A DNA stretch of 64,000 bases, from positions 744,001 through 808,000 of the forward strand of contig OX328103.1 of the NCBI GenBank assembly GCA_946811185.2. Reading direction: 5' to 3'. The stretch comes from Hippopus hippopus (lineage: Eukaryota; Mollusca; Bivalvia; Cardiida; Cardiidae). Both the position numbers and the translations under genes were made by a program. The first letter of the stretch is position 1. Every line of letters starts with the position of its first letter. The notes beneath the pieces were generated by a model that saw nothing but the letters and a program-made list of their open reading frames with translations, was not told where the DNA came from and searched no databases. Below, piece by piece: positions 34,240-45,137 of the stretch.

Positions 34240-34352
34240 CATCCCCATTGCCAGACAGTTTACTTCAAAAAAGAGATTCCAGCTCATCATGTGAGGTTGT
34301 GAAACAGAACGGAGTTTTGTCATCTGAGGAAGCCTACCCCCTGCAGGCATAA
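34240..34352 (+). CDS. SLC22A-like: SLC22-family transporter, terminal coding exon f
   Basis: The acceptor is ACATTTCTCAG (AG 34238-34239). With the T from exon e it reads SSPLPDSLLQKRDSSSSCEV, then VKQNGVLSSEEAYPLQA and TAA (34350-34352). After LPETK, the PLPDSL segment matches the usual PLP(D/E)(S/T) of SLC22 tails; the rest is a short Ser-rich cytoplasmic tail. The six exons give 723 nt, a C-terminal half of about 240 residues of a protein that is normally 520-580. The tail ends PLQA, so no classical PDZ-ligand is evident. Confidence 0.88.
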
Positions 34353-35300
34353 AACAATGCAACAATAGGACCAACTTTTTTTACAACAGCCATAATGCTG
34401 CCTTTTAGCCCATGGAATGCCAACAACAACTTTGAAGACTTTGTGGACACAGTAGATCAAGATCAGGCTGCACCAACGGTGCCATCTGATCTTTGATTCA
34501 AATTGATATTTGTGAAATGTTGCAGCCAAATAGCAGAGAAGTTGTAATAACAGAGTTTTTTAAAGTTTGTAAAAGACAACATGCCATTCCCAAATCTCTC
34601 CCAAATTGAAAACAGTTGCAGATTACAAATGTAAATTCCCTCAAAAGATGGGAATTGTTTGTATGAGGGTAGGAAACATTCTGGAAAAAGTAGAAAATGC
34701 TAGTTAGCAGTGTTTTCTACTTTTTATAAATGGTTTTCTAAAGTCTTCTTCCCTATGGTCGAAAAACATTGTGGTGTTTGGTGATAAGTAAACCAAGGAA
34801 CACTCCTTCACCAGACAGTCCCATTTTTGAATGACCCTCAGAGAGAAGACTCTTTGAAAATATCATGGGCAAAGGAGAAAATGCTGATAAATATTTTCTT
34901 CTGTGCCCTTTTCTCTTCTTTCCGATCGTAGATTTGTACTGATTTTGAAATAATTATCTGCAGATGTTTTCAATTTGGTATAGTCTGAAATATGTCAGGG
35001 AAAGTGTAAAATATATGTCTTATTTTAGGGTAGCCAATAGGTATTCCCCTCAAAATGAAGACACTTATTTTAGAAAGATTAAGCAGGTAATAGTGGAGAT
35101 CAAAGATCAGACTGATGCACAGAACATGCAGTCTAATCTTGATCGACACAGCCTGCCAAAGCCACTATAAAGCTACCTATAGATGTTAAAGGATTGATTT
35201 GATTTAATAAAGGGCTCAAGTTTTGTGAGAGCTGTGACAGAGTTTTTAAACTTTTAAATGAAAGGAGTTATTGTTTGATCTGAAACATTTTTTCATGACA
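34353..35300. other. 3' flank of the transporter gene: MITE and P2 fragments
   Basis: P2-type palindromes lie at about 34440-34500 (GTAGATCAAGATCAGGCTGC) and 35090-35160 (GATCAGACTGATGCACAGAA). MITE remnants lie at about 34600-34780 and 34790-34990. The 3' UTR end is not certain. Confidence 0.5.
35206..35211 (+). promoter_or_regulatory. Possible polyadenylation signal AATAAA
   Basis: A canonical hexamer lies 854 bp after the transporter stop, in GATTTAATAAAGGGC. It is one of several AT-rich possibilities, and no transcript end can be read from sequence alone. Confidence 0.25.
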
Positions 35301-35309
35301 AATCTTTTG

Positions 35310-35790
35310 CATTACCTTTTACATAACAATCCCATGTTTTTATGACCATAGGGAGGAGAAGGCTGTAGAAAACATTGTGGGAAAAAGTAGAAAATGTATG
35401 CTGGTATCCAGCATTTTCTCCTTTTCCCTCAATGTTTTCTATCCTGTCAAAGACAAATCTTTTTATTTGAGCCACAATTAACCCTTTACCACACAATCCC
35501 GAATTTTAACGACCCTGAGGAAGAAGCCTTTTGAAAGCGTTGTGGGAAAAGGAGAAAATGTTGGTAACCAGCATTTTCTCCTTTTCCCACAATGTTTTTT
35601 CAACTCTATCAAAGACTAAATCCATCTTTTAGGCCACATTCTGATTGTAGTCTGCAAATACTTTCAATCTCGACAAGTCTCCATTTTTGTCGTGTAGGAA
35701 AGGGTTAATTTGTAATTTGCAAATGCTTTCAATATTGACAACTCTAAAACTTTTGTCATCTCACAAAAATGTAACCAACTGCAACTCTTG
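35310..35790. mobile_element. TTAA MITE containing a second TTAA MITE
   Basis: The outer copy runs from a left end near 35315 (TTACCTTTTACATAACAATC) through its core (35365-35440) to GAGCCACAATTAA, then resumes after 35708 as TTTGTAATTTGCAAATGC to about 35790. Removing the inner copy and one TTAA gives the family's normal right arm. Confidence 0.82.
35478..35708. mobile_element. Inner TTAA MITE with exact TTAA duplication
   Basis: TTAA at 35478-35481 and 35705-35708 border TTAACCCTTTACCACACAAT ... GGAAAGGGTTAA. The core at 35530-35605 pairs GTTGTGGGAAAAGGAGAAAA with its complement. Confidence 0.9.
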
Positions 35791-35872
35791 CAGATAATTT
35801 TGTCTTGCTCCACACCACTATTTGAGAACATATCTGGAAATTTCATCTTTTGTCACAATATTTTCACAGGTA

Positions 35873-37892
35873 CAGTCGACTCTCGTTATCTCGAATCTCT
35901 TGGCACACCAAAAATAGTTTGACATAACAGGAGTTCAATATAAGAATTCAAAGACCAACTTCGAAAACCGGAAGTAAACATAAAATAAGAACGGGGATAA
36001 ATTATCGTCGTGGATTTGTAGAACTTCTGAAACTGGTTTTTTTTTTCAGACTGTATGGCTTCACATCAAGCTTAAGCATCATGCCTTTGTTATAAATGAC
36101 ACAAACTTTTATCCCCCGGAAATTTAAAGGTCCCATGCTGGTTTGCTTGGGCATAGCAAAAGCACAATTAAGTTGCATTTCTGATGACATTATGAGCATT
36201 CAAAAAACGAATAGGTCGTGCTCATGCAGACCGACTTAAAACACAAACAATGAGCAATTACCAAGAGAGACAAACTAACAAGCCTCACCTTTCAGTGTAT
36301 TTTTCACAATTTGTAAGTCTTACATGAACCACTGTTTTCATTGCTACAAACGTATTCCCACCTTTTATAACGAGCGAAGCTCGTTTTGCGGTAACACCAT
36401 TCTAGATTTTTAAAAATGAAATTCCGACTTCGTTCTGGGTTTTAACCTAAATCTAAATAGGGATGACTAAAAAACTGAGTGTCTTCAGGTTAGTCACACA
36501 GCATCACACGTATGACAATCTTTCGCACAAGTACCTGATTGGTCAAAAATGACAATAAATATCTACTGATCGAATGATTACTTAAAAATCATTATCAGTT
36601 TATGAGTAAAGATTATCTAATTTCTTACTTACTTTCAGCGTATTAAACGTCTATTTGTGTATGAACATACGCAATGATCTATGCTAGCAAATAGTGACGT
36701 CATAAATCACACTATTCTTAGGTCATGCACGAGCCATTTTTTCACGGAAAATATTGTGTCGTAGAAATCATGACTAAACTAGTTTATAGACTGTTTCAAA
36801 ATGCCATTTAGAGAGAAAGCCGGATTTATGATCTGTGAAAAGGGGTCTTACTGCCTTTGCAAAACTTTCGACCCAGGTCTGCCTGTGTAGTCTGCGCAAG
36901 CTAACCTGTGTCAAAACTCTTTGCTAGATCTATTTTTCAACGTTTTGAATGTCAAAGGACCAGTATGTATGCCTTTCCATTCAGTCAGTTATCATACAAT
37001 ATGGATGTATATAATTATGTGATGACTCTCTTGGTATCATGCATCATGGACATGCATTAAACCATCTTTTACCACAACATGGCTCAAGATTTTTGTTTGT
37101 TTGTTTTTTTCCTTTTGTGTGTATATTCATTGCGGCGCAAGTGCACCTACCATGCGTTCAGGACTGAAGTTCCTTTTACCAGTACTCTGCTCAATATTCT
37201 TCTCAACTTACTGACCGATTCCTTGTAAAAGTCAAAGTCTCTCTTATATAGGTCTAGATCTACATGCAGTGAGGAAATATACCTGTAAAATGGTCTTTAC
37301 AAGTGTGTGAACCAATAATTATTCCAAGTTATTTTTCTGGACATAAATTAACGAAAGTGTCAAGGAACTGTCTTTCTTTTGTTAAGGAAATCAGGGACAT
37401 TCACCCTATTTCACATGTACAAATCTACGAAAGAAAAATGCTTTCTACTTTTGACAACGCTCAAAATTAGTTTTGGCAAAGCCGGAATTCAAACTCACAC
37501 CCTTTGATTTCAAGATCTAGAATCTAGCTCGTCATTCGAATTAGTACATCTATATAGTCTATGTTCCACAAATCATTCACGTCGCTCATATTGAGGCTTT
37601 GCCTTTTTCATATTAATCCGATATCTAATGAATCAATTAAGATAATGTAGTATTGTGTGAATTTTGCACCCTATTATCTACAAACAATAGCGGATATATG
37701 GATGAAAAAATGATCCGATGTACGAAATTGCTCTCCAAATTACTTCGACATAACAGGTTTTGGGATTCAATGGGTTCGAGATAAAAACTAAGATCAACAT
37801 AAAATAAAGAGGCTCAGAGTTTGGACATTGCTTTGACTTTGACATAACAGGAGTTTTGAGATAAGCGATATCGACATAATGAGAGTTGACTG
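35873..37892. mobile_element. pogo/Tigger-like non-autonomous DNA transposon, TA target
   Basis: The ends are CAGTCGACTCTCGTTATCTC (left) and, on the opposite strand, CAGTCAACTCTCATTATGTC (right), flanked by TA at 35871-35872 and 37893-37894. Subterminal phrases (GACATAACAGGAGTT) occur at both sides. Such CAGT(C/T)(A/G)A.TCTCGTTA ends are typical of pogo-group Tc1/mariner elements. No transposase ORF is seen in 2,020 bp. A P5 copy sits inside at about 36835-37090. Confidence 0.78.
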
Positions 37893-37964
37893 TACATGTA
37901 TTCATTTAAAATATCTCGACTAATATTGACAATCTGTATTCTTTTAGGGAAGGTTAATCATTAG

Positions 37965-38065
37965 GCTGCTAAGTGTGACTCAAGGACTTTTTGCGGACAA
38001 TGAAGAACAAGATCAAACTGCACATTCTCTGCAGCCTAATTTTGGATCTACACTGTCCAATAAGG
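37965..38065. repeat. Family P2 palindrome
   Basis: GGACAATGAAGAACAAGATC and GGATCTACACTGTCC frame AAACTGCACATTCTCTGCAG. The dyad is decayed compared with the copies at 43356 and 62257. Confidence 0.55.
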
Positions 38066-38151
38066 CGATATTTTTCCCCTAAAAAATAACTTTGAAAATC
38101 ATTTGTGGTTTTACTATTGATTTGAAAGTTTCTTATAATTTATTTAGCAGC

Positions 38152-38380
38152 TTAACCCTTTACAAAACAGTCCCGGGTTTTCACGACTCTGAGAAAGAAG
38201 GCTTCTGAAAAAATTGTGGGAAAAGGAGAAAATGCTGGTAACCAGCATTTTCTCCTTTTCCCACAATGTTTTCTCTCCTTCCCATAACAAATTTCAATTT
38301 TTCAGTCGCATTTATTTTGTTGTCTGCAAGGGCTTTCAATTTGGACAAGTCTAAAATTTTGTTGTTTGGTAAAGAGTTAA
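38152..38380. mobile_element. TTAA MITE, complete copy
   Basis: TTAACCCTTTACAAAACAGT at the left and TTTGGTAAAGAGTTAA at the right, with TTAA at 38152-38155 and 38377-38380. The core (38204-38275) is a near-perfect palindrome around GCTGGTAACCAGC. Confidence 0.88.
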
Positions 38381-38454
38381 GCACGTAAAGAATTGTCTGC
38401 TTCAAGTTTGATTCATCAGGTCTGAAACATTTATATGCAAACGTAAGCATGACT

Positions 38455-38995
38455 TTGTATTATGATTTGACAAAGGTAGTATCATGTGACAATTGCACTG
38501 TCATATGACTATAGTAATATCATATGACAAATATAACATCATGTGACAGGTGTAATGTCATGTGACCGTAATTGCATTGTGTGACAAGTGCAATGTCATG
38601 TGACCAAAATTACATCATGTGACAAGTGTAATGTCATGTGACCAAAAATTATATCATGTCACAAGTGTAATGTCATATGAGCAACATTATATCATGTGAA
38701 AAATCTAATGACATGTGTCCAAAATTATATCATGTGACACATTACAGTGTCATGTGGTCAGATTTATGTCATGTGACTAGTGAAGTCATGAGCCCAAAAT
38801 TGTATCATGTGACAAGTATAATGACATATTATTACCACATTATATCATGTAAAAAAGTGATGTCATGTGGCCAAAATTAAATCATGTGAAAAGTACAGTG
38901 TCATATGGCTGGAATTATTACATGTGACTAGTTTAATGTCATATGACCAAAATTACATGTGTATCATGTGATAAGTACAATGTCATTTAACAAGG
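38455..38995 (+). repeat. TCATGTGAC minisatellite
   Basis: About 15 degenerate copies of a 35-40 bp unit: (A)TATCATGTGACAAGTGTAAT followed by GTCATGTGACCAAAAT. TCATGTGA or a one-base variant occurs about 25 times, alternating in two contexts. Confidence 0.85.
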
Positions 38996-39862
38996 CTGGA
39001 GTACAATGATTTCTTCCTGCTTGGTCATTGTCACATACCTTTTTTTTAAATAGCAAAATTCAAAAACTTTTTCTTACAGTAAGTAAATCATTTATGTGAG
39101 CCATGCATTGTGACAAAGAGGTGTAATTTGTGTCCTAAAAGTATTGGCCAATGTCAGCCTATGCAGACTGCGCAGGCTGCTATGGGTCTAAACATTTTGA
39201 TGTTTGTAAATTTTTAAATGAGGACTTTCTCCTGTTGTAGCAATGTATTTGAAAATGACCTGCTGCAAAAATAGAAAAAAGTCACCTTTTAAGGAGGAAA
39301 TCAGTAAACATTGTCAGCCTGTTATTGATCTCAGGAATTTTTTGGGGGGATTTTGTTGCTTAAATTCTTTTTCCATGAGTGTTTTATATGGTTTTTTCTT
39401 CTTGAAAGTGTTGTGAGATGTATTAACCTTTTATTCAAAGTACAAAATTTTATTAGACTTGCACAAATTTAAACCATTTGCAAAAAATAAAAAGAATAAA
39501 AAAGTTGGTCATGATCAGCCTTTGAAAGGCTAAATACCATTGTGGGGGGAAAAATTCTCCTTTCCCCATAATATTTTCTACAGCAGCCTTTCTCAGTGTT
39601 GTTATGAAACAGGTTTGCCTGAAAAAATTATTTCCTCCAAAAATATGTTTTTAGAATATCCTTTCAACTCTGTACCAAACAACAAAATTTTAGATGTGTC
39701 AAAATTGAAGGCAGTTTGCAGATGAAAAATTTATATTTTGCCCAAAAATTGATATTAAATTTTGTCTTCTAAATGATATAAAACACTGCAGTAGTAGTAA
39801 AACAAAAGATGCTTACCAGGAGTTTTTTTTTTCCCCCCGTTTTTCAGAATGTTTTTTATCTA

Positions 39863-41604
39863 CCGTATATGCTCGACTATAAGACGCCTTCGCTTATAAG
39901 ACGCTCCCCCAACTTTGCGATTCAAAATCAGGGATTTCATTGATGACCTCCTATAAGACGCATGTAGACTTCATACTAACCATAAGAATGCTAAAATTGT
40001 GATTATTCAGCTGGAAATATACTACGCAGATATTACGATCTATCGTCCGGTGTCAAAGTTGCATCATTCCAAAAATGAATCGCCTGTATCTTAGCTGATC
40101 ATACATTGATTCAGCTCTAATTTCTTTTTAAAATGGGAAAAAGAAAAGCGTGATGAAAGTCAAATCACTCACATTTTTTGTTAAAATAATCCTTTCGACG
40201 GTTTGTTTGCTCATACTGTTAATTTATCAATGGGTATACCATACAGAATTTACTTGCCGACAGGAAGAGTTAAATCAAAGGACTAAAGTGCTCAACTGTA
40301 TTACGCTCAGTACAATGTAATGTAACTCTTTACCAAACGAAAGAAATTTGGACCAGTCCAAATTGAAAGGATTTGAAAATTTAAAAAAGTACAGGACTCA
40401 GAAACAGAATTTTCTTTCATCAGCATTTCCGCCGTTCTACACATTGTGTTGTAAAAGTCTTTTTCTTTCAAGTTGTAAATACCACAAATTATTTGGTAAA
40501 GGGTTAAATATCTATATGGCGAGGATACTTTCTGGCCATAAATGATGAGTCATCACAAAAGAGAATTGGAGTGTAATGCTTGCTAATTCAAATCTAAATT
40601 ATATAATCGGCAATTATCTTCGATAATTTTAGGCTGTGTTAACTCTTTACCAAACAATCTTGAGTTTTCATGACTGAGAAAAAAGCCTTCTGAAAACATT
40701 GTGGGAAAAGCAGAAATGATGGTAACCAGCATTTCCCCTTTTCCTACAATGTTTTCTACCCTCCCAGAGCAAGTTTTAATCTTTGAACCACGTTAATTTT
40801 TTCATCTGCAAATCCTTCAGTTTGGACCAGTCTAAGATTATGTCGTTTGGTAAAGTGTTAACTAAAGTCTGCTGTAACCTGCACTAATTTATTGATCGCT
40901 GGCCTGGGTAGTTTAACCTGTAAAAGTTTGACATCTTGCTGTAAATCTTCTAAAAATAGGTGTGTACTGTGTTGGAAAATACAGACTACAGTCGCAATCC
41001 TTTACCTTCTTACCTCGACGATAAACTAATAAACGCTTCATGATTTTTATTTAGATCTGAATTGCACTGTGGAAATCTTTACCTCACTTAGCTTACTTGT
41101 CTTATTACATCATTCTAAGTCGTCACAATGCCAAAACTTATCAATTATTTAAAAGCATTTGATTTTTGAAAAGAGTACTGATTCATCTTTGAATTTTAGA
41201 ATTGTTGAAACGGTCAATCAGTAGACCATACTTTTATCTGTACTACAGTGAACTAGTGGGCCGTATATAAACTGACTAAAACTGAAACAGTAAGAAGAAT
41301 AAATCAGAGTCGAATAAATTTTAATCTAAACTTAATAGATCTAGTAAAACACGAAAACTGAGTGTTCTAAACTTTTATTTCTTCACACAATGGGTGATAA
41401 TAACAACTATTACTTCGTCACTTCTAACTTTACATCAGCGCGACTCGTTTGTGTGGTTTTTTCCTTCGTGCTGATCGGCAGGTAAGTACGTTCTCCAGAT
41501 GGAATTTCACAATGTCCTTTGATTGTGCGCTTATAAGACGCTCCCCCTACTTTAAGCTCAAAATTCTAGGGAAAAAAATGCGTCTTATAGTCGAGCATAT
41601 ACGG
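39863..41604. mobile_element. TIR element with CCGTATATGCTCGACTATAA ends, TA duplication
   Basis: The left end CCGTATATGCTCGACTATAA is followed by GACGC; the right end is its exact complement (GCGTCTTATAGTCGAGCATA, TACGG). A second inverted pair, GCTTATAAGACGCTCCCCC, lies just inside each end. TA flanks both sides (39861-39862; 41605-41606), and excising it restores a MITE arm. The interior (1.7 kb) has no recognisable transposase, so it is non-autonomous. The superfamily is unclear. Confidence 0.82.
40639..40861. mobile_element. TTAA MITE inside the 1.7-kb TIR element
   Basis: TTAACTCTTTACCAAACAAT to TTTGGTAAAGTGTTAA, bounded by TTAA at both sides. Core at 40695-40755. Another degraded copy lies at about 40322-40508. 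Confidence 0.8.
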
Positions 41605-41879
41605 TATTGAAGACAAATCTCACTGTTTGACCTGCTTTCGATTTTTTTTTTGCAAAATTAATCCTTTCAATTTGGACTGTTCTTCAACTTTGTTGGTTGG
41701 TTTAAAGTTAAAGCAAGAATAGTTTCCTTTCCTTTAAAATATTTCTCATTTTATCAGCTGAATGAAAGTAGCCTTTGTTTTAATAGGTGAAGTTGGGTAA
41801 TTTTTCATTTTCATTTTAACGAGATCTTTGTATAGTTTTTTTATTTTTTATGTTCAAAAATATCATGTACATCATGGGA

Positions 41880-42255
41880 TTGTTTTTATGTGGCCTTTAA
41901 TCATCTACCAAACAATCCTATGTTTTAACATCCCTTGGGCAAAAGGCTTCTGAAAACATTGTTGGAAAAGAAAAAAATACTGGTAACCAGCATTTGTGTT
42001 GAATTTAATTTGTCGTCTTCGAATGCTTTCAATTTTATCAAGTCTGAACTGCACCCAGATAAAGGAGGATCTTGAAAACTTCATGGTGAAAAAGAAGTGC
42101 TGGTAACCAGCCTTTTCCCCATTTCCTATAATTTTTTCTACCCCATGACAGATAATGCCATTATTTGAGCACCATTCAACTCTTTACCACATAATCTCTT
42201 GTTTTAATGACCATGAGGAAATAGCCTTTTGAAAACCTTGTGGGAAAAGGAGAAA
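41880..42255. repeat. Two or three degraded TTAA-MITE copies
   Basis: Left ends AATCATCTACCAAACAATCC (41898) and CTCTTTACCACATAATCTC (about 42179) and core pieces GAAAACATTGTTGGAAAAG are visible. The last copy stops at GAGAAAATGATG, where the next array begins. Confidence 0.6.
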
Positions 42256-42970
42256 ATGATGTTATCTTTTGTAAGAGGTGTTTTGTGATTGAATTATCTT
42301 TTTGGGAGAGATATTTTGATCTGAAGTTTTATTCTTTTTTAAACAACTTATTTTGTAACTGAAATATGTTTTGAAAGAGATATTTTGTGACTCTAAAATA
42401 TCTTTTGAAAATGATATTTTGTAACTCTGAAGTATTTTTTTGAAAGAGATATTTTGTGACTCCAAAATATCTTTTGAAAATGATATTTTGTAACTATGAA
42501 GTGTCTTTTGAAAGAGTTATTTGTGACTGAAATATCTTTTCAAAGAGATATTTTGTGACTGAAACATGTTTTGAAAGAGATATTTCATGACCAAAATAAC
42601 TTTTGAAAAAGTTTTGAAAGAGATATTTTGTGACGGTAATACATTTTGAGAGAAATAATTTTTGACTCTGAAATATCTTTTGAAAGAGATATTGAATGAC
42701 TGAAGGATCTCTTGAAAGAGATATTTTGTGACTTTGAAATATCTTGTGAAAGAGTTGTGACTGAAATATCTTTTGAAAGAGATATTTTGTGAATATGAAA
42801 AATTCTTTGAAAGAGATATTTTGTGACTTTGAAATATGTTTTGAAAGGGATATTTTTTTGACTCTGAAATACCTTTTGAAAGAGATATTTTGTAACTCTG
42901 AAGTATCTTTTGAAAGAGATATTTTTTAACTGAAATAACTTTCAAAGAGGTATTTTTTTACTCCAAATTT
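42256..42970 (+). repeat. GAAAGAGATATTTTGTGAC minisatellite
   Basis: More than 20 copies of a 28-35 bp unit built on TTTTGAAAGAGATATTTTGT and GACTCTGAAATATC. On the minus strand the unit gives a repetitive chance ORF (42517-42945). Copies vary in length and no coding constraint is apparent. Confidence 0.85.
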
Positions 42971-43355
42971 TTTTATAGAAGAACTTAAGTAAAATTTTGT
43001 TTTTGTTTGCCCATATCTATACAAACACATTGCAGACTGGCAGATGGAAACATTTTAGGAAAAAGACACAATTGCTGATATCAAGCAATTGCTCTATTTT
43101 CTCACACAGTGATTTCCATTCTGTTGAATTACGATAATTTCCTTTCCTTTTGAGTTATGTCCTTTTTTCCATTTTTAATTGTTTTTGGTAGATCTTGAAA
43201 TATAGCCTGTACTGTAACAATTAAAAGCATGTTAAAGGAGGGTAATACTTCAGTCATTCTTTTTAATTTTTTTTGGGTCTCTTTTTTTGCACAAGAATTG
43301 TGTCTTTGCGATTTTTATGTTTATATTTTACACAAAAGGTTGTGTTTATTACCCA

Positions 43356-43566
43356 TAACCCTTAAAGTGCCTCTCACAACTATAGTTGCCATTGCGGCCA
43401 GTGTAGATCAAGATCAGGCTGCATAAAACATGCAGCCTGATCTTTGATCTACACTGTCTGCTTTGCTGATACAAAACAGACAAATAGCAACCACAAAATT
43501 GCAATGATCTTGGTCTTATTTAAGACTGAAAAAGCTCAAAGGAATTTTTCAGCGCTTTAAGGGTTA
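43356..43566. mobile_element. Palindromic family P2, complete copy
   Basis: The ends AACCCTTAAAGTGCCTCTCA and CGCTTTAAGGGTT are inverted. In the centre CAGTGTAGATCAAGATCAGG and CCTGATCTTTGATCTACACT pair around CTGCATAAAACATGCAG; the next layer (TAGTTGCCATTG / CAAATAGCAACCA) pairs imperfectly. Confidence 0.78.
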
Positions 43567-43634
43567 GGTTGCATTTGAACTAAGGAGGTCCTTAGATAAC
43601 GTTTCTTAGAAAGAATTCTCTTGTACTTTTTTTG

Positions 43635-43870
43635 TTAACTGTTTACCACACCATTCTGAGCTTTAATGACTCTGAAGAAAATGGCCTTTCAAATAAATTG
43701 TGGGAAAAGAAAAAAAATGCTGGTAACCAGCATTTTCTTCTTTTCCCACAATGTTTTCTACTCTTTAAAGAACAAAAGCCATTATGCTTTTTCTCCTTCT
43801 CCAACAAGGTCTTTAAAGGCTTCTTTCCTCAGGGTCATTAAAACTTCGGATTGTTTGGCAAAGGGCAAAG
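43635..43870. mobile_element. TTAA MITE, core followed by a partial second core
   Basis: TTAACTGTTTACCACACCAT at the left. The hairpin around GCTGGTAACCAGC is at 43690-43760. A further TTTCTCCTTCTCCAACAAGG stretch follows before the right end GGATTGTTTGGCAAAGGGC. Confidence 0.78.
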
Positions 43871-44269
43871 GAGCTATATCTCTTTAGCAGACCACTATTG
43901 AAAACTTCATGAGAAAAAAGCAGCCATAGTTGTGTGTTGTCCTTTTACCACAATGTTATCCATATCAATTTTTAAAGACGTTTGCTGTTGCTTATTCCAT
44001 TAGCAACCTGTCTCTTTGTCAATATTCTGCTCCTTTATGCCTCAATGATTGGTTCATTGTAAGATGTCTTTAATCCTTTATTTTAGAGTTTCAGCATTTT
44101 CTCCTTTTCCCATGATGTTCTCAAAAGCCCTCTTCCTTAGGATTGATGGAAAAGTCGATGAAAAACATTGATGGATCCATCTCGGATTTTTTTGATTGGC
44201 AAAGAACTATTTTTGGCACAAGATTGTCTTACTCTCTTTGGCTTTACAGTTTGGAGTATAGTATGTAGT

Positions 44270-44505
44270 TTAACTATATACCACATGACTCTGATTTCTA
44301 ACAACCCAGATGAAAAGGGATTTTGAAAAACATTGTGGGAGAAGGAGAAAATGCTGGTAAACAGCATTTTCTCCATCTCCCACAATGTTTTCTAGCATTC
44401 TCAAATCAAATTTCAATTTTTGAGTCAGATTTATTTTTGTTATCAGCAAATGCATTCAATTTGGACTAGGCTAAAATTTTGTCATGTGGTAAAGAGTATT
44501 TAGCA
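44270..44505. mobile_element. TTAA MITE
   Basis: Left end AACTATATACCACATGACTC, core 44320-44392 with GAGAAGGAGAAAATGCTGGT, right end TTTTGTCATGTGGTAAAGAG. A half copy lies just before it at 44090-44180. Confidence 0.78.
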
Positions 44506-44570
44506 TTCTACTGTCACTATCTGGTATAAAACAGTCCTTTATGAAATTTGGACAGACCAAGGGTCCCTTT

Positions 44571-44787
44571 TACTAAACTGCGTAGATTTACATAATTTTT
44601 TTGGGATTGAAAATACACAGATACGATCCCTGCTTTACCCAAAGATATGAACTGGCGTAAAGTTATGCAAGTACATGTATATACTAAATTGTAAACTTGT
44701 GCAGTTTAGTGAAACTTGTTTTCAAACTTTATGTTTGCTTTCCTAAACTTTGTACACAAATTTCATGTGTACGCAGTTTAGTGTAAG
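44571..44787. mobile_element. Small TIR element, family P4, copy 2
   Basis: CCTTTTACTAAACTGCGTAG at the left and TACGCAGTTTAGTGTAAGG at the right are inverted. The interior shares GATCCCTGCTTTACCCAAAG with the 12000-12250 copy. A MITE right half (44805-44946) follows. Confidence 0.72.
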
Positions 44788-45017
44788 GTTGCATAGGTTT
44801 TCATATCTGAAATTTTCTCCTTTTTCCCACTATGTTTTCTACCCTATCAAAGAAAAAATGCCCCATTTGAGCCACATTGAAATTGTTGTCTGCAAATGCT
44901 TTCAATTTAGACAAATTCAAAATTTTGTTGTCTGGAAAAGGGTTAAAATCCATTAAAAATCACGAATCTTTTTGTAGCTTATCAGGATATAAATCAAGGA
45001 TATTTGTTTTTGTGGTG

Positions 45018-45137
45018 AAAGATGGAAATTTATTTCATGGAGTGAACATCATTGGTAATATTTTCAAGAGTGGTGCAGCCACATGTGAAAATACTACTGA
45101 TGATGTTCACTCGATGAAATAAATTTCGATCTTTCAA
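45018..45137. repeat. Inverted repeat, about 50-bp arms
   Basis: AGATGGAAATTTATTTCATG plus GAGTGAACATCAT is complementary to ATGATGTTCACTCGATGAAA plus TAAATTTCGATCTT. The loop near AGAGTGGTGCAGCCACATG is itself dyadic. It could form a stable RNA or DNA hairpin. Confidence 0.8.

Larger units (their letters stand above)
39420..41715. repeat. TTAA MITEs, one split by a 1.7-kb TIR element
   Basis: A degraded copy lies at 39420-39600. A second begins at about 39665 (CTCTGTACCAAACAACAAAA), is broken at 39862, and resumes at 41605 (TTGAAGACAAATCTCACTG ... TTGGTTGGTTTAAAGTTAA) to about 41711. Confidence 0.7.

Noticed and set aside
38455..38995. CRISPR-like alternation of TCATGTGAC repeats and spacers
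   Set aside because: Spacers are also repeats, unit length varies, and the context is a eukaryotic nuclear genome with spliced exons.
42517..42945. 142-codon minus-strand frame rich in K, S and F with repeated NISF segments
   Set aside because: It is the reverse reading of the GAAAGAGATATTTTGTGAC minisatellite; unit lengths vary and other frames are equally repetitive.
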